Shown here in pieces: positions 18,365-27,964 of a DNA stretch of 52,136 nucleotides. This DNA comes from Pantoea wallisii (GTDB lineage Bacteria; Pseudomonadota; Gammaproteobacteria; Enterobacterales; Enterobacteriaceae). The translations under genes were made by a program, and so were the position numbers. The notes under the pieces are model-generated. The model had not been told where the DNA came from, made no database searches, and saw nothing but the letters and a program-made list of their open reading frames with translations. How positions within the stretch are numbered: the stretch's first letter is position 1; every line of letters starts with the position of its first letter. The DNA lies in the NCBI RefSeq assembly GCF_002095485.1, contig NZ_MLFS01000033.1, positions 1 through 52,136 of the forward strand. The letters are read 5' to 3'.

Positions 18365-20188
18365 GTGGCAACATCGGCAGTGCTCAATCAGGAAACGCTG
18401 GCGCAGCAGGTATTACAGGATACCTTCGGCTACCAGCAGTTCCGTCCGGGTCAGCAAACCATCATTGAAACCGCCCTGGCCGGACGGGACTGTCTGGTGG
18501 TGATGCCAACCGGCGGCGGCAAATCGCTGTGCTATCAGATCCCGGCGCTGGTGCGCGAAGGGCTGACGCTGGTGGTTTCGCCGCTGATTTCACTGATGAA
18601 AGATCAGGTGGACCAGCTGCTGGCTAACGGCGTAGCGGCAGCGTGCCTTAACTCGACGCAGACGCGCGAGCAGCAGCAGCAGGTCTTTGCTGACTGCCGT
18701 ACCGGCAAGCTGAAGCTGCTCTACATCGCCCCAGAGCGCCTGATGATGGATAACTTCCTTGATAGCTTGCAGCACTGGAATCCGGTGATGCTGGCGGTCG
18801 ATGAAGCGCACTGTATTTCCCAGTGGGGCCACGATTTCCGTCCGGAGTATGGCGCTCTTGGCCAGCTGCGCCAGCGCTTCCCGGCGCTGCCGGTGATGGC
18901 GCTGACCGCTACCGCCGACGAAACCACCCGCAACGATATCGCGCATCTGCTGCAGATGGATGACCCGCTGATTCAGGTCAGCAGCTTTGATCGGCCAAAT
19001 ATCCGCTATACGCTGGTGGAGAAGTTCAAACCGACCGATCAGCTGCTGCGCTACGTGCAGGATCAGCGCGGCAAAAGCGGCATCATTTACTGTAACAGCC
19101 GTGCCAAAGTGGAAGACACCGCTGCGCGCCTGCAAAGCCGCGGCATCAGCGTCGGGGCTTATCATGCCGGTATCGAAAGCGAACAGCGTGCGCGCGTGCA
19201 GGAAGCGTTCCAGCGCGACGATCTGCAGATTGTGGTCGCAACCGTGGCCTTTGGTATGGGCATCAACAAGCCTAACGTGCGTTTCGTGGTGCATTTCGAT
19301 ATTCCGCGCAATATTGAATCCTACTATCAGGAGACTGGCCGCGCCGGACGTGACGGCCTGCCGGCCGAAGCGATGATGCTGTACGACCCGGCTGATATGG
19401 CGTGGCTGCGCAAGTGTCTGGAAGAGAAGATGCCGGGCCCGTTACAGGACATTGAGCGTCATAAACTCAACGCCATGGGCGCGTTTGCCGAAGCGCAAAC
19501 CTGCCGCCGTCTGGTGCTGCTGAACTACTTCGGCGAAGGTCGCCAGCAGCCGTGCGGCAACTGCGATATCTGTCTTGACCCGCCGCGCCGTTATGACGGG
19601 CTGGTGGAAGCACAAAAAGCGCTGTCAGGCATTTATCGTACCGGGCAGCGGTTTGGTATGAGTTATATTGTCGAAGTACTGCGCGGCTCGACCAACCAGC
19701 GTATTCGCGATAACGGTCACGACAAGCTGCCGGTCTACGGTATAGGGCGTGAGCAGAGTCAGGAGCACTGGGTGAGCGTGCTGCGCCAGCTGATTCACCT
19801 TGGCATGGTGACGCAAAATATCGCCATGCATTCGGCGCTGCAGCTGACCGAAGCGGCGCGCCCGGTGCTGCGTGCTGACGTGCCGCTGATGCTGGCGGTG
19901 CCGCGTGTCGCCACGGTGAAAAGCCGCAGCAGTTCGCCCAAAGTTTACGGCGGCAATTACGATCGCAAGCTGTTTGCCAAACTGCGCAAGCTGCGTAAAG
20001 CCATCGCCGATGAAGAGAATATTCCACCCTATGTGGTGTTTAATGACGCCACGCTGATTGAAATGGCGGAACAGTTGCCGGTAAGTGCCTCAGAAATGCT
20101 GAGCGTGAACGGTGTCGGTCATCGCAAGCTGGAGCGTTTTGGTAAGCCGTTCCTGGTGATGATCAAAGAGCATCTTGATGAAGAGTAA
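18365..20188 (+). CDS. recQ: RecQ, ATP-dependent 3'-5' DNA helicase
   Basis: Acts in RecF-pathway recombination, resolution of aberrant forks and SOS signalling. It has 607 residues (E. coli 609). Walker A is PTGGGKS (48-54), Walker B is DEAH in [11 protein letters not shown], and RQC zinc-binding cysteines sit in [26 protein letters not shown]-terminal HRDC domain ends the protein. The start is a GTG at 18365 with AGGA five bases upstream. It follows pldA directly and precedes rhtC by 12 bp. Confidence 0.97.
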   Translation: MATSAVLNQETLAQQVLQDTFGYQQFRPGQQTIIETALAGRDCLVVMPTGGGKSLCYQIPALVREGLTLVVSPLISLMKDQVDQLLANGVAAACLNSTQTREQQQQVFADCRTGKLKLLYIAPERLMMDNFLDSLQHWNPVMLAVDEAHCISQWGHDFRPEYGALGQLRQRFPALPVMALTATADETTRNDIAHLLQMDDPLIQVSSFDRPNIRYTLVEKFKPTDQLLRYVQDQRGKSGIIYCNSRAKVEDTAARLQSRGISVGAYHAGIESEQRARVQEAFQRDDLQIVVATVAFGMGINKPNVRFVVHFDIPRNIESYYQETGRAGRDGLPAEAMMLYDPADMAWLRKCLEEKMPGPLQDIERHKLNAMGAFAEAQTCRRLVLLNYFGEGRQQPCGNCDICLDPPRRYDGLVEAQKALSGIYRTGQRFGMSYIVEVLRGSTNQRIRDNGHDKLPVYGIGREQSQEHWVSVLRQLIHLGMVTQNIAMHSALQLTEAARPVLRADVPLMLAVPRVATVKSRSSSPKVYGGNYDRKLFAKLRKLRKAIADEENIPPYVVFNDATLIEMAEQLPVSASEMLSVNGVGHRKLERFGKPFLVMIKEHLDEE

Positions 20189-20200
20189 GGGAAACAGACC

Positions 20201-20824
20201 ATGTTGATGTTATTTGCCACCGTCGCGCTGGTGCATCTGGTTGCGCTGATGAGTCCGGGGCCGGACTTCTTTTTTGTATCACAAACGGCGGCCAGCCGAT
20301 CGCGCAAAGAGGCGATGATGGGCGTATTCGGTATTACGTTAGGGATCGTGATTTGGGCGGGCGTGGCGCTGATGGGCCTGCATCTGATTCTGCAGAAAAT
20401 GGCGTGGCTGCATGAGATCATCATGGTTGGCGGCGGTCTGTATCTGCTGTGGATGGGCTGGCAGCTGATGCGCTCGGCGCGTCAACGACACAAACAGCCG
20501 CAGGCGGAAGCGCAGATGGTTGAACTGCCGAAAAGAGGCATGAGCTTCCTGAAAGGTTTCCTGACGAATCTGTCAAACCCGAAAGCCATCATCTACTTTG
20601 GTAGCGTGTTCTCGCTGTTTGTCGGTAACGACGTCGGCGCGATGGAGCGCTGGGGATTGTTCCTGCTGATTGTAGGTGAGACATTTGCATGGTTTACCGT
20701 AGTAGCAGCGATTTTTGCGCTGCCGTGGATGCGTGATAAGTATCAGCGGATGGCGAAGTGGGTGGATGGTGTAGCCGGAGTCCTGTTTGCCGGTTTCGGT
20801 ATCCACTTAATTATCTCCCGGTAA
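20201..20824 (+). CDS. rhtC: RhtC, threonine exporter (LysE/RhtB family)
   Basis: Exports L-threonine. The 207 residues carry about six hydrophobic segments and the RhtB family motif LVALMSPGPDFFFVSQ near the N-terminus. LTNLSNPKAIIYFGSVFS follows in the middle. The gene sits directly after recQ and converges with its paralogue rhtB. It is assigned to RhtC rather than RhtB because of PGPDFFFV and because of its position next to recQ. Confidence 0.95.
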   Translation: MLMLFATVALVHLVALMSPGPDFFFVSQTAASRSRKEAMMGVFGITLGIVIWAGVALMGLHLILQKMAWLHEIIMVGGGLYLLWMGWQLMRSARQRHKQPQAEAQMVELPKRGMSFLKGFLTNLSNPKAIIYFGSVFSLFVGNDVGAMERWGLFLLIVGETFAWFTVVAAIFALPWMRDKYQRMAKWVDGVAGVLFAGFGIHLIISR

Positions 20825-20845
20825 ACCTGGTTTACTTGCCATTTT

Positions 20846-20915
20846 GGTACCGGGCAGTGCTCGCCCTCCTCACGTACTACCTGTACGCTCCGGGGGCTGT
20901 GCGCTGGCCGGCACC
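20846..20915. repeat. concentric imperfect palindrome between convergent rhtC and rhtB
   Basis: Outer arms GGTACCGGGC and GGCCGGCACC pair in 8 of 10 positions, and the centre CGTAC-TACCT-GTACG is a perfect 5-bp stem with the same symmetry axis (about 20880). The element fills the 145-bp gap between two convergent genes. Its phrase CTCCTCACGTACTACC resembles intergenic elements I recall in other enterobacteria, so it could be a dispersed repeat or a bidirectional terminator; only one copy is in this window. Confidence 0.5.
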
Positions 20916-20969
20916 GAACTGGCTGCGCCACCCACGGTTTACCACGAATGCGAAAAGCCTCAAAACGTC

Positions 20970-21593
20970 TTACGCTATTTTACGCGCGCTCGCCAACAGC
21001 GCGCCAACCGCCATAAATAGTCCGCCAAATATCCGGTTCAGCAGCTTCATCTGCTTCGGACCTTTAATCCAGCCAGCAATGCGTGTCGCCAGCGTGGCGT
21101 AGCCAATCATCACAATGATATCGACCACAATGGTCGTGACGCCAAGCACCAGATACTGCATCAGCTGCGGCTGATGTGGCACGATAAACTGCGGGAACAG
21201 GGCTGCGAGAAACACGATGCTTTTCGGGTTGGTGAGATTCACCAGCAGCGCGCGCTGAAACAGACGGCGGCGCGGCATGGCTTTTGCCACCGCATTCAGA
21301 TCAATGCCGCCTGCCGCCCGCCACTGCTGAATACCCAGCCACACCAGATAAGCCGCTCCTGCCCATTTCAGAATCTCGAACGCCAGCATCGACTGTGAGA
21401 ACAGCGCACCTAACCCGGCGCCCACCAGCACAATATGCACCGCCAGACCAAGCTGCAGGCCGGTGATCGACGCTGCCGTTCCGCGATAGCCGTGGCTGAT
21501 GCCGGTGCTCATGGTATTAATGGCGCCGGAACCCGGTGAAAGGCTGAGGATAGTTGTGGTTAGCAGGTAGGTTAACCACCATTCAATGGTCAT
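20970..21593 (-). CDS. rhtB: RhtB, homoserine/homoserine-lactone exporter
   Basis: Exports L-homoserine and homoserine lactone. The start at 21593 ([13 protein letters not shown]) matches E. coli MTLEWW and gives 207 residues; an ATG at 21602 would add three residues but its SD is too close. The family motif [17 protein letters not shown] is at the N-terminus and [20 protein letters not shown] is in the middle. It converges on rhtC and diverges from pldB. Confidence 0.95.
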   Translation of the reverse strand: MTIEWWLTYLLTTTILSLSPGSGAINTMSTGISHGYRGTAASITGLQLGLAVHIVLVGAGLGALFSQSMLAFEILKWAGAAYLVWLGIQQWRAAGGIDLNAVAKAMPRRRLFQRALLVNLTNPKSIVFLAALFPQFIVPHQPQLMQYLVLGVTTIVVDIIVMIGYATLATRIAGWIKGPKQMKLLNRIFGGLFMAVGALLASARKIA

Positions 21594-21697
21594 GTGTGAC
21601 ATTCCCTGAAGAGAGCGAAGTGTGACACAATACGCCAGAAAATCGCGGCGGGCTATTACGTGACGGCCCGCTCTTGACGTTTTTTTCAGGGGGAGAG

Positions 21698-22693
21698 ATG
21701 CAGCAGCATAAACAGAGTTGGCTCGGGCGTGAAAAAGGGTTTTCAGCCTTTGCCACCGGCCCGCTGCTGGACTTCTGGCGTCAGCGTGAAGAGTGTGAAT
21801 TCACCGGCGTCGGTAACCTGAAGATTCGCTATGTGCGTTTCACTTCACCGCAACATCGCCGTGTCATTCTGATTGTGCCGGGCCGTATTGAGAGCTACAT
21901 CAAATACCCCGAGCTGGCTTACGATCTGTTCCACTGCGGCTATGATGTGGTGATCGTTGACCACCGCGGTCAGGGGCGCTCCGATCGTCTGCTGGCGGAT
22001 TCGCATCGCGGCCATGTCGTGGAGTTCAGTCACTACGTTGACGATCTGGAGACGCTGTATCTGAAAGAGATCGTCAGCAACCACTATCAGCAGCGCTATG
22101 TGCTGGCCCACTCAATGGGCGGTGCGATTCTGGCGCTGTTCCTGGCGCGACAGCCGCAGGCCTTTCATGCTGCTGTGTTTTGCGCGCCCATGTTCGGTAT
22201 TGTACTGCCGCTGCCGCCGTTTCTCGCCCACCGCATTCTGGACTGGGCAGAAAAATTACCGGTGCTGCGTGACGGCTATGCGCTCGGCACCGGCCGCTGG
22301 CGTGCGCACCCGTTTGGCATCAATCGGCTGACGCACAGCCGCGAGCGCTATCGGCGTAATCTGCGTTTTTACGCCGACGACCCGGCGATCCGCGTGGGCG
22401 GACCGACCTATCACTGGGTGCGCGAAGGCGTGCAGGCCGGGCGCAGCATCCTCAGTCAGGTGGATAAAATTACCACGCCGACGCTGCTGCTGCAGGCCAG
22501 CGAGGATGACGTGGTGGATAACCGCTCACAGGATATTTTCTGCGCCGCGATGGCCGAAGCCGGGCATCCGGTCGCCGGCACGACGCCATATATCATCCAG
22601 GGCGCGCGTCATGAGATCCTGTTTGAAACAGACGCTATGCGCGCCGAAGCCCTTAACGCGGTGATCGATTTCTTTGAGCGCCCCGTTTCCTGA
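21698..22693 (+). CDS. pldB: PldB, lysophospholipase L2
   Basis: An alpha/beta hydrolase (331 residues from the ATG at 21698, preceded by GGGGGAGAG). It hydrolyses lysophospholipids and transfers acyl groups to phosphatidylglycerol. The nucleophile elbow is AHSMGG with S139; GRIESYIKY and [11 protein letters not shown] are the family blocks. The catalytic Asp is probably in [13 protein letters not shown], and His in GARHEILFE. The TTG at 21674 is a less likely start. yigL begins 34 bp after its stop. Confidence 0.95.
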   Translation: MQQHKQSWLGREKGFSAFATGPLLDFWRQREECEFTGVGNLKIRYVRFTSPQHRRVILIVPGRIESYIKYPELAYDLFHCGYDVVIVDHRGQGRSDRLLADSHRGHVVEFSHYVDDLETLYLKEIVSNHYQQRYVLAHSMGGAILALFLARQPQAFHAAVFCAPMFGIVLPLPPFLAHRILDWAEKLPVLRDGYALGTGRWRAHPFGINRLTHSRERYRRNLRFYADDPAIRVGGPTYHWVREGVQAGRSILSQVDKITTPTLLLQASEDDVVDNRSQDIFCAAMAEAGHPVAGTTPYIIQGARHEILFETDAMRAEALNAVIDFFERPVS

Positions 22694-22727
22694 ATTGCCA
22701 CTTTTGACATCATTACCAGAGGTTTAC

Positions 22728-23528
22728 ATGTACCACATCGTCGCATCCGACCTGGATGGCACGCTGCTTTCACCGGAACACCGTCTGACCCCTTTCGCAC
22801 GCACCACGCTGCAGGCGCTGGTGGCACAGGATGTTCATTTTATTTTTGCCACCGGCCGCCACTACATTGATGTCGGACAGATGCGCGATAAGCTGGGCAT
22901 TCCGGCTTATATGATCACCTCCAACGGCGCGCGCGTGCACAATGCAGCGGGCGAGCTGGTGTTCAGCCATAACCTCGACGCGGATATCGCCAGCGAACTG
23001 TACGGCCTGCAGTATCACAATGAACATATCCTGACCCATGTTTACCGTGATGATGAGTGGTATATGAGCCGCCATAATCCGGATGAAGAGGACTTTTTTC
23101 AGGAGTCGGTGTTCAACTATGAGGTCTATCAGCCGGGTATGCTGCCGACCGACGGCATCAGCAAAGTGTTCTTTACCTGTACCGATCCGCAGCATCTGAT
23201 CCCGCTGGAGCAGGCCATTGAGGCCCGCTGGGGCGATCGCGTTAATGTGAGTTTCTCTCTGCCGACCTGTCTGGAGGTGATGGCGGGTGGCGTGTCGAAA
23301 GGCCATGCGTTAGAGGCGGTGGCAAAGCAGCTTGGCCATTCGCTGAAGGAGTGCATTGCTTTTGGTGATGGTATGAATGATGTAGAGATGCTGAGCATGG
23401 CAGGCAAGGGCTGCATTATGCGCAACGCTTATCAGCGTCTGAAGGATACATTGCCCACGCTGGAGGTGATTGGCAGCAACGCAGAGGATGCGGTGCCGCA
23501 TACCTTGCGTAAGCTGTTTCTCTCCTGA
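22728..23528 (+). CDS. yigL: YigL, HAD-family (Cof-type) sugar/pyridoxal phosphatase
   Basis: A 266-residue Cof-subfamily HAD phosphatase, equal in length to E. coli YigL. Motif I is ASDLDGTLLSPE at the N-terminus and motif IV is AFGDGMNDVEML. In E. coli the enzyme dephosphorylates several sugar phosphates and pyridoxal phosphate, and is part of the SgrS response to glucose-phosphate stress; its mRNA there is stabilised within the pldB-yigL transcript. The ATG at 22728 has AGAGG upstream. Confidence 0.94.
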   Translation: MYHIVASDLDGTLLSPEHRLTPFARTTLQALVAQDVHFIFATGRHYIDVGQMRDKLGIPAYMITSNGARVHNAAGELVFSHNLDADIASELYGLQYHNEHILTHVYRDDEWYMSRHNPDEEDFFQESVFNYEVYQPGMLPTDGISKVFFTCTDPQHLIPLEQAIEARWGDRVNVSFSLPTCLEVMAGGVSKGHALEAVAKQLGHSLKECIAFGDGMNDVEMLSMAGKGCIMRNAYQRLKDTLPTLEVIGSNAEDAVPHTLRKLFLS

Positions 23529-23536
23529 GAGCGGCT

Positions 23537-23595
23537 GGCGGCCCTGCCGGGTCGCCACTACGAATGATTGGGGTGATGGCGGCAGCAGGGCCGCC
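23537..23595. repeat. 11-bp perfect inverted repeat between convergent yigL and glpT
   Basis: GGCGGCCCTGC and GCAGGGCCGCC pair perfectly, and inner TCGCCA/TGGCGG extends the stem, with 37 bases between the outer arms. It is G+C-rich, lies nine bases after the yigL stop and just before the glpT stop. It probably works as a bidirectional terminator or is a REP-like element; no T-run is present. Confidence 0.5.
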
Positions 23596-23615
23596 GCCAT
23601 CGTTCCCGCCCTCAA

Positions 23616-24956
23616 TCAGGCCATCTGCTTCTTATGCTTATGCTCGTTCACCATGGTGAGCAGCAGCAGGATCACTGCCAGAACCGAACCGGCAATCATC
23701 ACCATAAAGCCGCCGTCCCAGCCAAAGTAATCCACGGTATAACCAACAATCGCACTTGCCGCCACGGAACCACCCAGATAACCGAACAGCCCCGTAAAGC
23801 CGGCTGCAGTACCGGCGGCTTTCTTCGGAGCCAGCTCCAGCGCGTGCAGGCCAATCAGCATCACCGGACCGTAAATCAGGAAGCCGATAACGATCATACA
23901 GAGCATATCGATGCCAGGGTTGCCCGGTGGGTTAAGCCAGTAAACGATGGTCGCGATAGTCACCAGCGTCATAAAGAACACGCCCGTGGCACCACGGTTG
24001 CCGCGGAAAACCTTGTCTGACATCCAGCCACACAGCAGCGTACCGGGAATACCGGCGTACTCATACAGGAAGTAGGCCCACGAAGATTTATCCAGCGTGA
24101 AGTGTTTTACCTCTTTCAGGTAGGTCGGTGACCAGTCAAGAATGCCGTAGCGCAGCAGGTAGACAAACACATTCGCCAGCGCGATATACCACAGCAACTT
24201 ATTCGGCAGCACGTACTGCATGAAAATCTGCTTCGCCGTCAGCTCCTGCTCATGCTCTTCGTTATAGTCTGGCGGATAGTCATTTTTGTAAGCCTCAATT
24301 GGCGGCAGACCGCACGACTGCGGCGTATCGCGCATCAGGGCAAACGCAATGATGGCGACAAGGATCGCGCCAAATGCCGGCATATACAGGGCCGCTTTCC
24401 AGTCGTTAAACCATGCCATGCCCAGCAGGAACAGGAGTGGCGGAAGACCACCGCCAACGTTATGCGCGCAGTTCCATACGGAGACAATCCCGCCGCGCTC
24501 CTTTTGCGACCACCAGTGCACCATGGTGCGTCCGCACGGTGGCCAGCCCATGCCCTGGAACCAGCCGCACAGGAACAGCAGCACAAACATCACCATGATG
24601 CTTGATGTCGCCCACGGCACGAAGCCCATGAACAGCATCACCGCTGCCGCCAAAATTAAGCCCGCGGGTAAAAATACGCGCGGGTTCGAGCGATCCGAAA
24701 CCGAGCCCATAATGAACTTGGAAAAGCCGTAGGCGATGGAGATCCCCGATAGCGCAAAACCGAGATCGCCACGGGAAAAGCCTTGCTCAACCAGATACGG
24801 CATCGCCAGCGCAAAGTTTTTCCGCACCAGATAGTAAGCGGCATAGCCGAAGAAGATGCCCAGGAAGATTTGCCAGCGCAGGCGGCGATAGAGCGGATCA
24901 ACACGATCATCGGCCACCTGGGGCTGATGCGGTGCAGGTTTAAAGATACTTAACAT
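23616..24956 (-). CDS. glpT: GlpT, glycerol-3-phosphate/phosphate antiporter
   Basis: A 446-residue MFS protein of the OPA family, about 90% alike E. coli GlpT (452) by eye. Conserved basic residues are R45 in LVRKNF and the arginine of YLLRYGIL (about 269), which bind phosphate. Twelve hydrophobic helices are visible. The start at 24956 (MLSIFKPAP) has GGAGGG upstream. glpQ, which follows glpT in E. coli, is absent. The gene sits between yigL and yigM, a place not occupied in E. coli. A probable CRP site lies upstream at 25088-25103. GlpT also lets in fosfomycin. Confidence 0.96.
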   Translation of the reverse strand: MLSIFKPAPHQPQVADDRVDPLYRRLRWQIFLGIFFGYAAYYLVRKNFALAMPYLVEQGFSRGDLGFALSGISIAYGFSKFIMGSVSDRSNPRVFLPAGLILAAAVMLFMGFVPWATSSIMVMFVLLFLCGWFQGMGWPPCGRTMVHWWSQKERGGIVSVWNCAHNVGGGLPPLLFLLGMAWFNDWKAALYMPAFGAILVAIIAFALMRDTPQSCGLPPIEAYKNDYPPDYNEEHEQELTAKQIFMQYVLPNKLLWYIALANVFVYLLRYGILDWSPTYLKEVKHFTLDKSSWAYFLYEYAGIPGTLLCGWMSDKVFRGNRGATGVFFMTLVTIATIVYWLNPPGNPGIDMLCMIVIGFLIYGPVMLIGLHALELAPKKAAGTAAGFTGLFGYLGGSVAASAIVGYTVDYFGWDGGFMVMIAGSVLAVILLLLTMVNEHKHKKQMA

Positions 24957-25087
24957 GTAGATGGCCCTCCGGGGGCGCAATATAGTTATGGATTCCCAGC
25001 AGGTTGGGCAGTGAAGTCGGACAAATATAAATGGAGACAGCCCGTTTCCATTTCGCGCAAAGGATAGTGATGGTTACGTGCAGTTAC

Positions 25088-25103
25088 TGTGATGTGTGAC
25101 ACA
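25088..25103. promoter_or_regulatory. probable CRP site upstream of glpT
   Basis: TGTGA-N6-ACACA matches the CRP palindrome at nine of ten conserved positions. It lies about 130 bp before the glpT start in the glpT/yigM divergent region. glpT is CRP-activated in E. coli. I could not define a GlpR operator with confidence. Confidence 0.5.
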
Positions 25104-25268
25104 TATGTTACAGTTTTATGACAATTGAGAGCGATAAAAACCAAAAAATGTTGGTATTCGCGCATTTTTGCCAGCGTGGCGCGTTAACGCAGCGTAAACG
25201 CCTTTGGCTTGTCAGACCCTGGCATAGCAGGGCAAATGCATGCAATTGGAAGAGTGAATTTTGTCCGC

Positions 25269-25313
25269 TTGTAAACCAGATAAATCAGTGCCGGCTGCGC
25301 AGTTTGTTTACAC
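25269..25313. promoter_or_regulatory. BirA-like half-sites before yigM, widely spaced
   Basis: TTGTAAACC (25269-25277) is an exact copy of the BirA half-site, and TGTTTACAC (25305-25313) matches seven of nine of the inverted half-site GGTTTACAA. The spacer is 27 bp, not the usual 14-16, which is about one helical turn longer. A -10-like TATTAT at 25320-25325 and the GTG start follow. Because yigM encodes a biotin transporter, biotin control is plausible but unproven. Confidence 0.4.
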
Positions 25314-25345
25314 TAGCGGTATTATTGATTTTGGGATCCTTTACC

Positions 25346-26206
25346 GTGCTGTTACTGATCGTTACCACCATTCTGTGGGCTTTTTCCTTTAGCTTAATCG
25401 GCGAGTATCTGGCGGGACAGGTTGATACCTGGTTCTCGGTGCTGATGCGGCTTGGGCTGGCTGCGCTGGTTTTTCTGCCATTCCTGCGCTGGCGTGGCTA
25501 TCGCGCCTCCACGCTTCTGCTCTATATGCTGGTTGGCATGCTGCAGCTCGGCATCATGTACCTGATCAGTTTCGAAGCCTATCTCTATCTTAGTGTCTCA
25601 GAGTTCCTGCTGTTTACCGTGATGACGCCGCTCTATATCACGCTGATTTACGATCTGCTCAGTAAGCGCCCGTTGCGCATTGGCTACGCTTTCAGCGCGC
25701 TGCTGGCGGTGGCCGGCGCGGCGATCATTCGCTACGACCAGGTCAGCGAGCACTTCTGGTTTGGGTTGATGCTGGTGCAGGCCGCGAACCTCTGCTTTGC
25801 TATTGGCATGGTGGGCTATAAGCGTTTACAGGAGATCCGGCCAATGCCGCAGCATACGGCGTTTTCCTGGTTCTATCTGGGCGCGGTGCTGATTGCGGCG
25901 CTGGCATGGGGCATGTGGGGCAATCCGAACAAACTGCCGACCACGTCACTGCAGTGGGGCATTCTGGTCTGGCTGGGAGTCGCCGCTTCCGGGCTGGGGT
26001 ATTTCATGTGGAACTATGGTGCCACGCAGGTTGATGCCGGCACGCTGGGGATCATGAACAATATGCACGTGCCGGCAGGCCTGCTGGTGAATCTGGCTAT
26101 CTGGCAGCAAAAGCCGCACTGGCCAAGCTTTATCGCGGGTGCGATAGTGATTTTCGCATCGCTTTATGTGCATAAGCGCTGGATACTTGGCAAGCGCCAG
26201 CCGTAA
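25346..26206 (+). CDS. yigM: YigM (BioP), biotin transporter
   Basis: An EamA/DMT-family permease of about 286 residues; E. coli YigM (299 residues), the biotin transporter, is a clear homologue. Matching segments are TTILWAFSFSLIGEYLAG, VSEFLLFTVMTPLYITLIYD and the C-terminal MWNYGATQVDAGTLGIMNN. The GTG at 25346 fits the conserved N-terminus (LLLIVTTILWAF) and has GGGATCC upstream. The open frame begins 76 codons earlier, at 25118, but that extension is unlike the family. It diverges from glpT with 389 bp of control DNA. Confidence 0.9.
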   Translation: MLLLIVTTILWAFSFSLIGEYLAGQVDTWFSVLMRLGLAALVFLPFLRWRGYRASTLLLYMLVGMLQLGIMYLISFEAYLYLSVSEFLLFTVMTPLYITLIYDLLSKRPLRIGYAFSALLAVAGAAIIRYDQVSEHFWFGLMLVQAANLCFAIGMVGYKRLQEIRPMPQHTAFSWFYLGAVLIAALAWGMWGNPNKLPTTSLQWGILVWLGVAASGLGYFMWNYGATQVDAGTLGIMNNMHVPAGLLVNLAIWQQKPHWPSFIAGAIVIFASLYVHKRWILGKRQP

Positions 26207-26210
26207 TGTC

Positions 26211-26233
26211 GCCGGGCGCGCTTCGCCCGGTTT
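26211..26233 (+). terminator. terminator of yigM
   Basis: CCGGGCG-CGCTT-CGCCCGG forms a 7-bp stem followed by TTT, five bases after the yigM stop. Confidence 0.65.
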
Positions 26234-26277
26234 GAGATCGGTAGCGTGCCGGGCCGCCAGCGGGCCTGGCAGGCTAC

Positions 26278-26769
26278 TCAGACGCCCTTAGCCTTTTTGG
26301 CCGGCGTGGTCGGGCGCTGCACCAGCGTTAATCCCTTGAGGAAGTTACGCAGAATCTGGTCGCCGCACTCGCGGTAGTTCTTGTGATCCGGATTACGGAA
26401 AATCGCCCCGATTTCGCCCTGCGACACTTTAAAATTCGCCCTGAGCAGAATATCGGGGATATCGGTGGTTTTCAGTGCAAAGGCGATGCGCAGTTTCTTC
26501 AGGAAGATATTGTTTGTCATGCGGCGCTCAATCGACGGCGCAGGCGCATCCTCGCTCTTACCGCGACGATAGAAGATCAACCCGTTAAGGAAATAACCCA
26601 TCAGCACATCCGGCAGCTTACGGAAAGCGGCGTCATCATCCTTCTTCAGCCAGGCCTGCACATCCTCCAGCGGCACATCGCTTCCCGCCAGGGCAAAAAT
26701 CTCCACCACTTTGCTATCGCTCAAATCAAGCATATAGCGCACGCTGCGCAGAACATCGTTATTGGTCAT
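26278..26769 (-). CDS. YehS-like DUF1456 protein
   Basis: A 163-residue protein with two DUF1456 repeats, each about 65 residues: repeat 1 holds NDVLRSVRYMLDLSDSKVVEIF and PDVLMGYFLNGLIFYRRGK; repeat 2 holds NIFLKKLRIAFALKTTDI and DHKNYRECGDQILRNFLKGL. This pattern matches E. coli YehS (156 residues, encoded elsewhere). The function is unknown. The ATG at 26769 (SD GGAGAG) is favoured over the start 12 codons upstream. It lies 55 bp downstream of metR on the same strand. Confidence 0.85.
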   Translation of the reverse strand: MTNNDVLRSVRYMLDLSDSKVVEIFALAGSDVPLEDVQAWLKKDDDAAFRKLPDVLMGYFLNGLIFYRRGKSEDAPAPSIERRMTNNIFLKKLRIAFALKTTDIPDILLRANFKVSQGEIGAIFRNPDHKNYRECGDQILRNFLKGLTLVQRPTTPAKKAKGV

Positions 26770-26860
26770 GGTGAAACTCTCCGGGTAGCGAATAAGGCGG
26801 CGCATTATAGAGCAGGCGGGGCGGGGATAACAGCACGGGCGACGTGCGCCGCCCGCTTAA

Positions 26861-27793
26861 TCAGGAAGAAACCGACTGCAGTGAGCCCGGACGCGCGGCG
26901 TCACGCACAAAGGGCAGATGCTCACAGGCGTGCTGGCGGGCAAATCGCACAAAGGCTTCCAGCACCGGCTGACGCTGCTCACCGTCGCGCACGGCCGCGT
27001 ACAGGCGGCTCCACAGGCCTTCGCCCAGCGTGCGGGTAACCACCAGCCCCTGCTTCTCAAAACTCTCAACCACCCAGTGTGGCAGGGCGGCAATTCCCAT
27101 GCCCGCCGACACCATCTGAATCAGCAGCAGCGTGTTATCCACGCTTTTCAGAGCCGGACTTACGCCCGCAGGCTGCAGGAAATGGCGCCACACATCCAGA
27201 CGCTGACGCTGTACCGGGTAAATCATCAAGACTTCACTGGCCAGATCCTCCGGTGAGATGTGCTCAAGCCGCGCCAGCGGATGATCCGGCGCCAGCACCA
27301 GGCGCACCTCGAAATCAAACATCGGTGAGTAAAACAGCCCGCTGCGCGGCAAGATATCTGACGTCAGCACCACATCCAGCTCGCCCTGCTGTAAAGCGGG
27401 CTGCGGATCAAAGGTCACGCCCGATTTGAAATCCACCGCCACCTGCGGCCAGCTCTGACGGAAATTGTTCAGCGCGGGCGTGAGCCACTGAATGCAGCTG
27501 TGGCACTCAATCGCGATGCGCAGCGTTGTCTGGTGCGGCTCATGGCATGCCTGCAGCGCCTGCTGAATCTGCGGCAGAATCTGCTCTGCCAGCTGCAGCA
27601 AAATTTCACCCTGCGGCGTAAAACGTAATGGCTGGCTCTTACGCACAAACAGCCGGAAACCCAGCCGCTGCTCCAGATCGCTGAACTGGTGAGACAACGC
27701 CGATTGCGTCTGATGGAGCTGGGCAGCGGCGGCGGCTAACGAACCGGTATTCCGCAGCGCCTGCAGCGTCCGCAGGTGTTTGAGTTCGATCAT
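26861..27793 (-). CDS. metR: MetR, LysR-type activator of methionine genes
   Basis: Activates metE, metH and glyA with homocysteine as co-effector. The 310-residue protein (E. coli 317) has an N-terminal helix-turn-helix (about 2-60; [19 protein letters not shown]) and an effector domain (about 90-290). It is divergent from metE with shared control DNA. A MetR-like dyad overlaps its start codon, consistent with autoregulation, and the MetJ boxes lie between the two genes. Confidence 0.97.
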   Translation of the reverse strand: MIELKHLRTLQALRNTGSLAAAAAQLHQTQSALSHQFSDLEQRLGFRLFVRKSQPLRFTPQGEILLQLAEQILPQIQQALQACHEPHQTTLRIAIECHSCIQWLTPALNNFRQSWPQVAVDFKSGVTFDPQPALQQGELDVVLTSDILPRSGLFYSPMFDFEVRLVLAPDHPLARLEHISPEDLASEVLMIYPVQRQRLDVWRHFLQPAGVSPALKSVDNTLLLIQMVSAGMGIAALPHWVVESFEKQGLVVTRTLGEGLWSRLYAAVRDGEQRQPVLEAFVRFARQHACEHLPFVRDAARPGSLQSVSS

Positions 27794-27805
27794 GAGAGTC
27801 CTTCA
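27793..27805. promoter_or_regulatory. candidate MetR binding site
   Basis: TGAG-N5-TTCA fits the MetR consensus TGAA-N5-TTCA with one mismatch, overlapping the metR start codon. A weaker partner (TGAA-N5-TGCG, 27814-27826) lies about 20 bp away; E. coli metE has two MetR sites. Confidence 0.5.
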
Positions 27806-27856
27806 CATCGGATTGAACAAATTGCGCTTGAGGAGCATACAGTACCCGCAGATTAT

Positions 27857-27888
27857 AGCGGTGTAAACATCTGGACGGCTAAACATCT
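27857..27888. promoter_or_regulatory. MetJ operator: three to four tandem met boxes
   Basis: Contiguous 8-bp units AGCGGTGT, AAACATCT, GGACGGCT and AAACATCT are in register. The last three match the met box AGACGTCT at six of eight positions, the first at five. MetJ with S-adenosylmethionine would repress metE, and metR on the other side. Confidence 0.75.
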
Positions 27889-27964
27889 CAGGTAAGCACT
27901 ATTGCCCTTTCGGTTTGTTCAGCCAGAACCCGCAGCAAAGCGAAGCATATCTGGAGAGTATCTG

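Noticed and set aside
18590..19294. 234-codon minus-strand frame opposite recQ
   Set aside because: Within helicase motifs of RecQ; composition typical of an antisense shadow.
25118..25345. 76-codon N-terminal extension of yigM
   Set aside because: Rich in Arg, Lys and Cys, unlike the family, and covers the promoter and BirA-like half-sites; the GTG at 25346 fits homologues.
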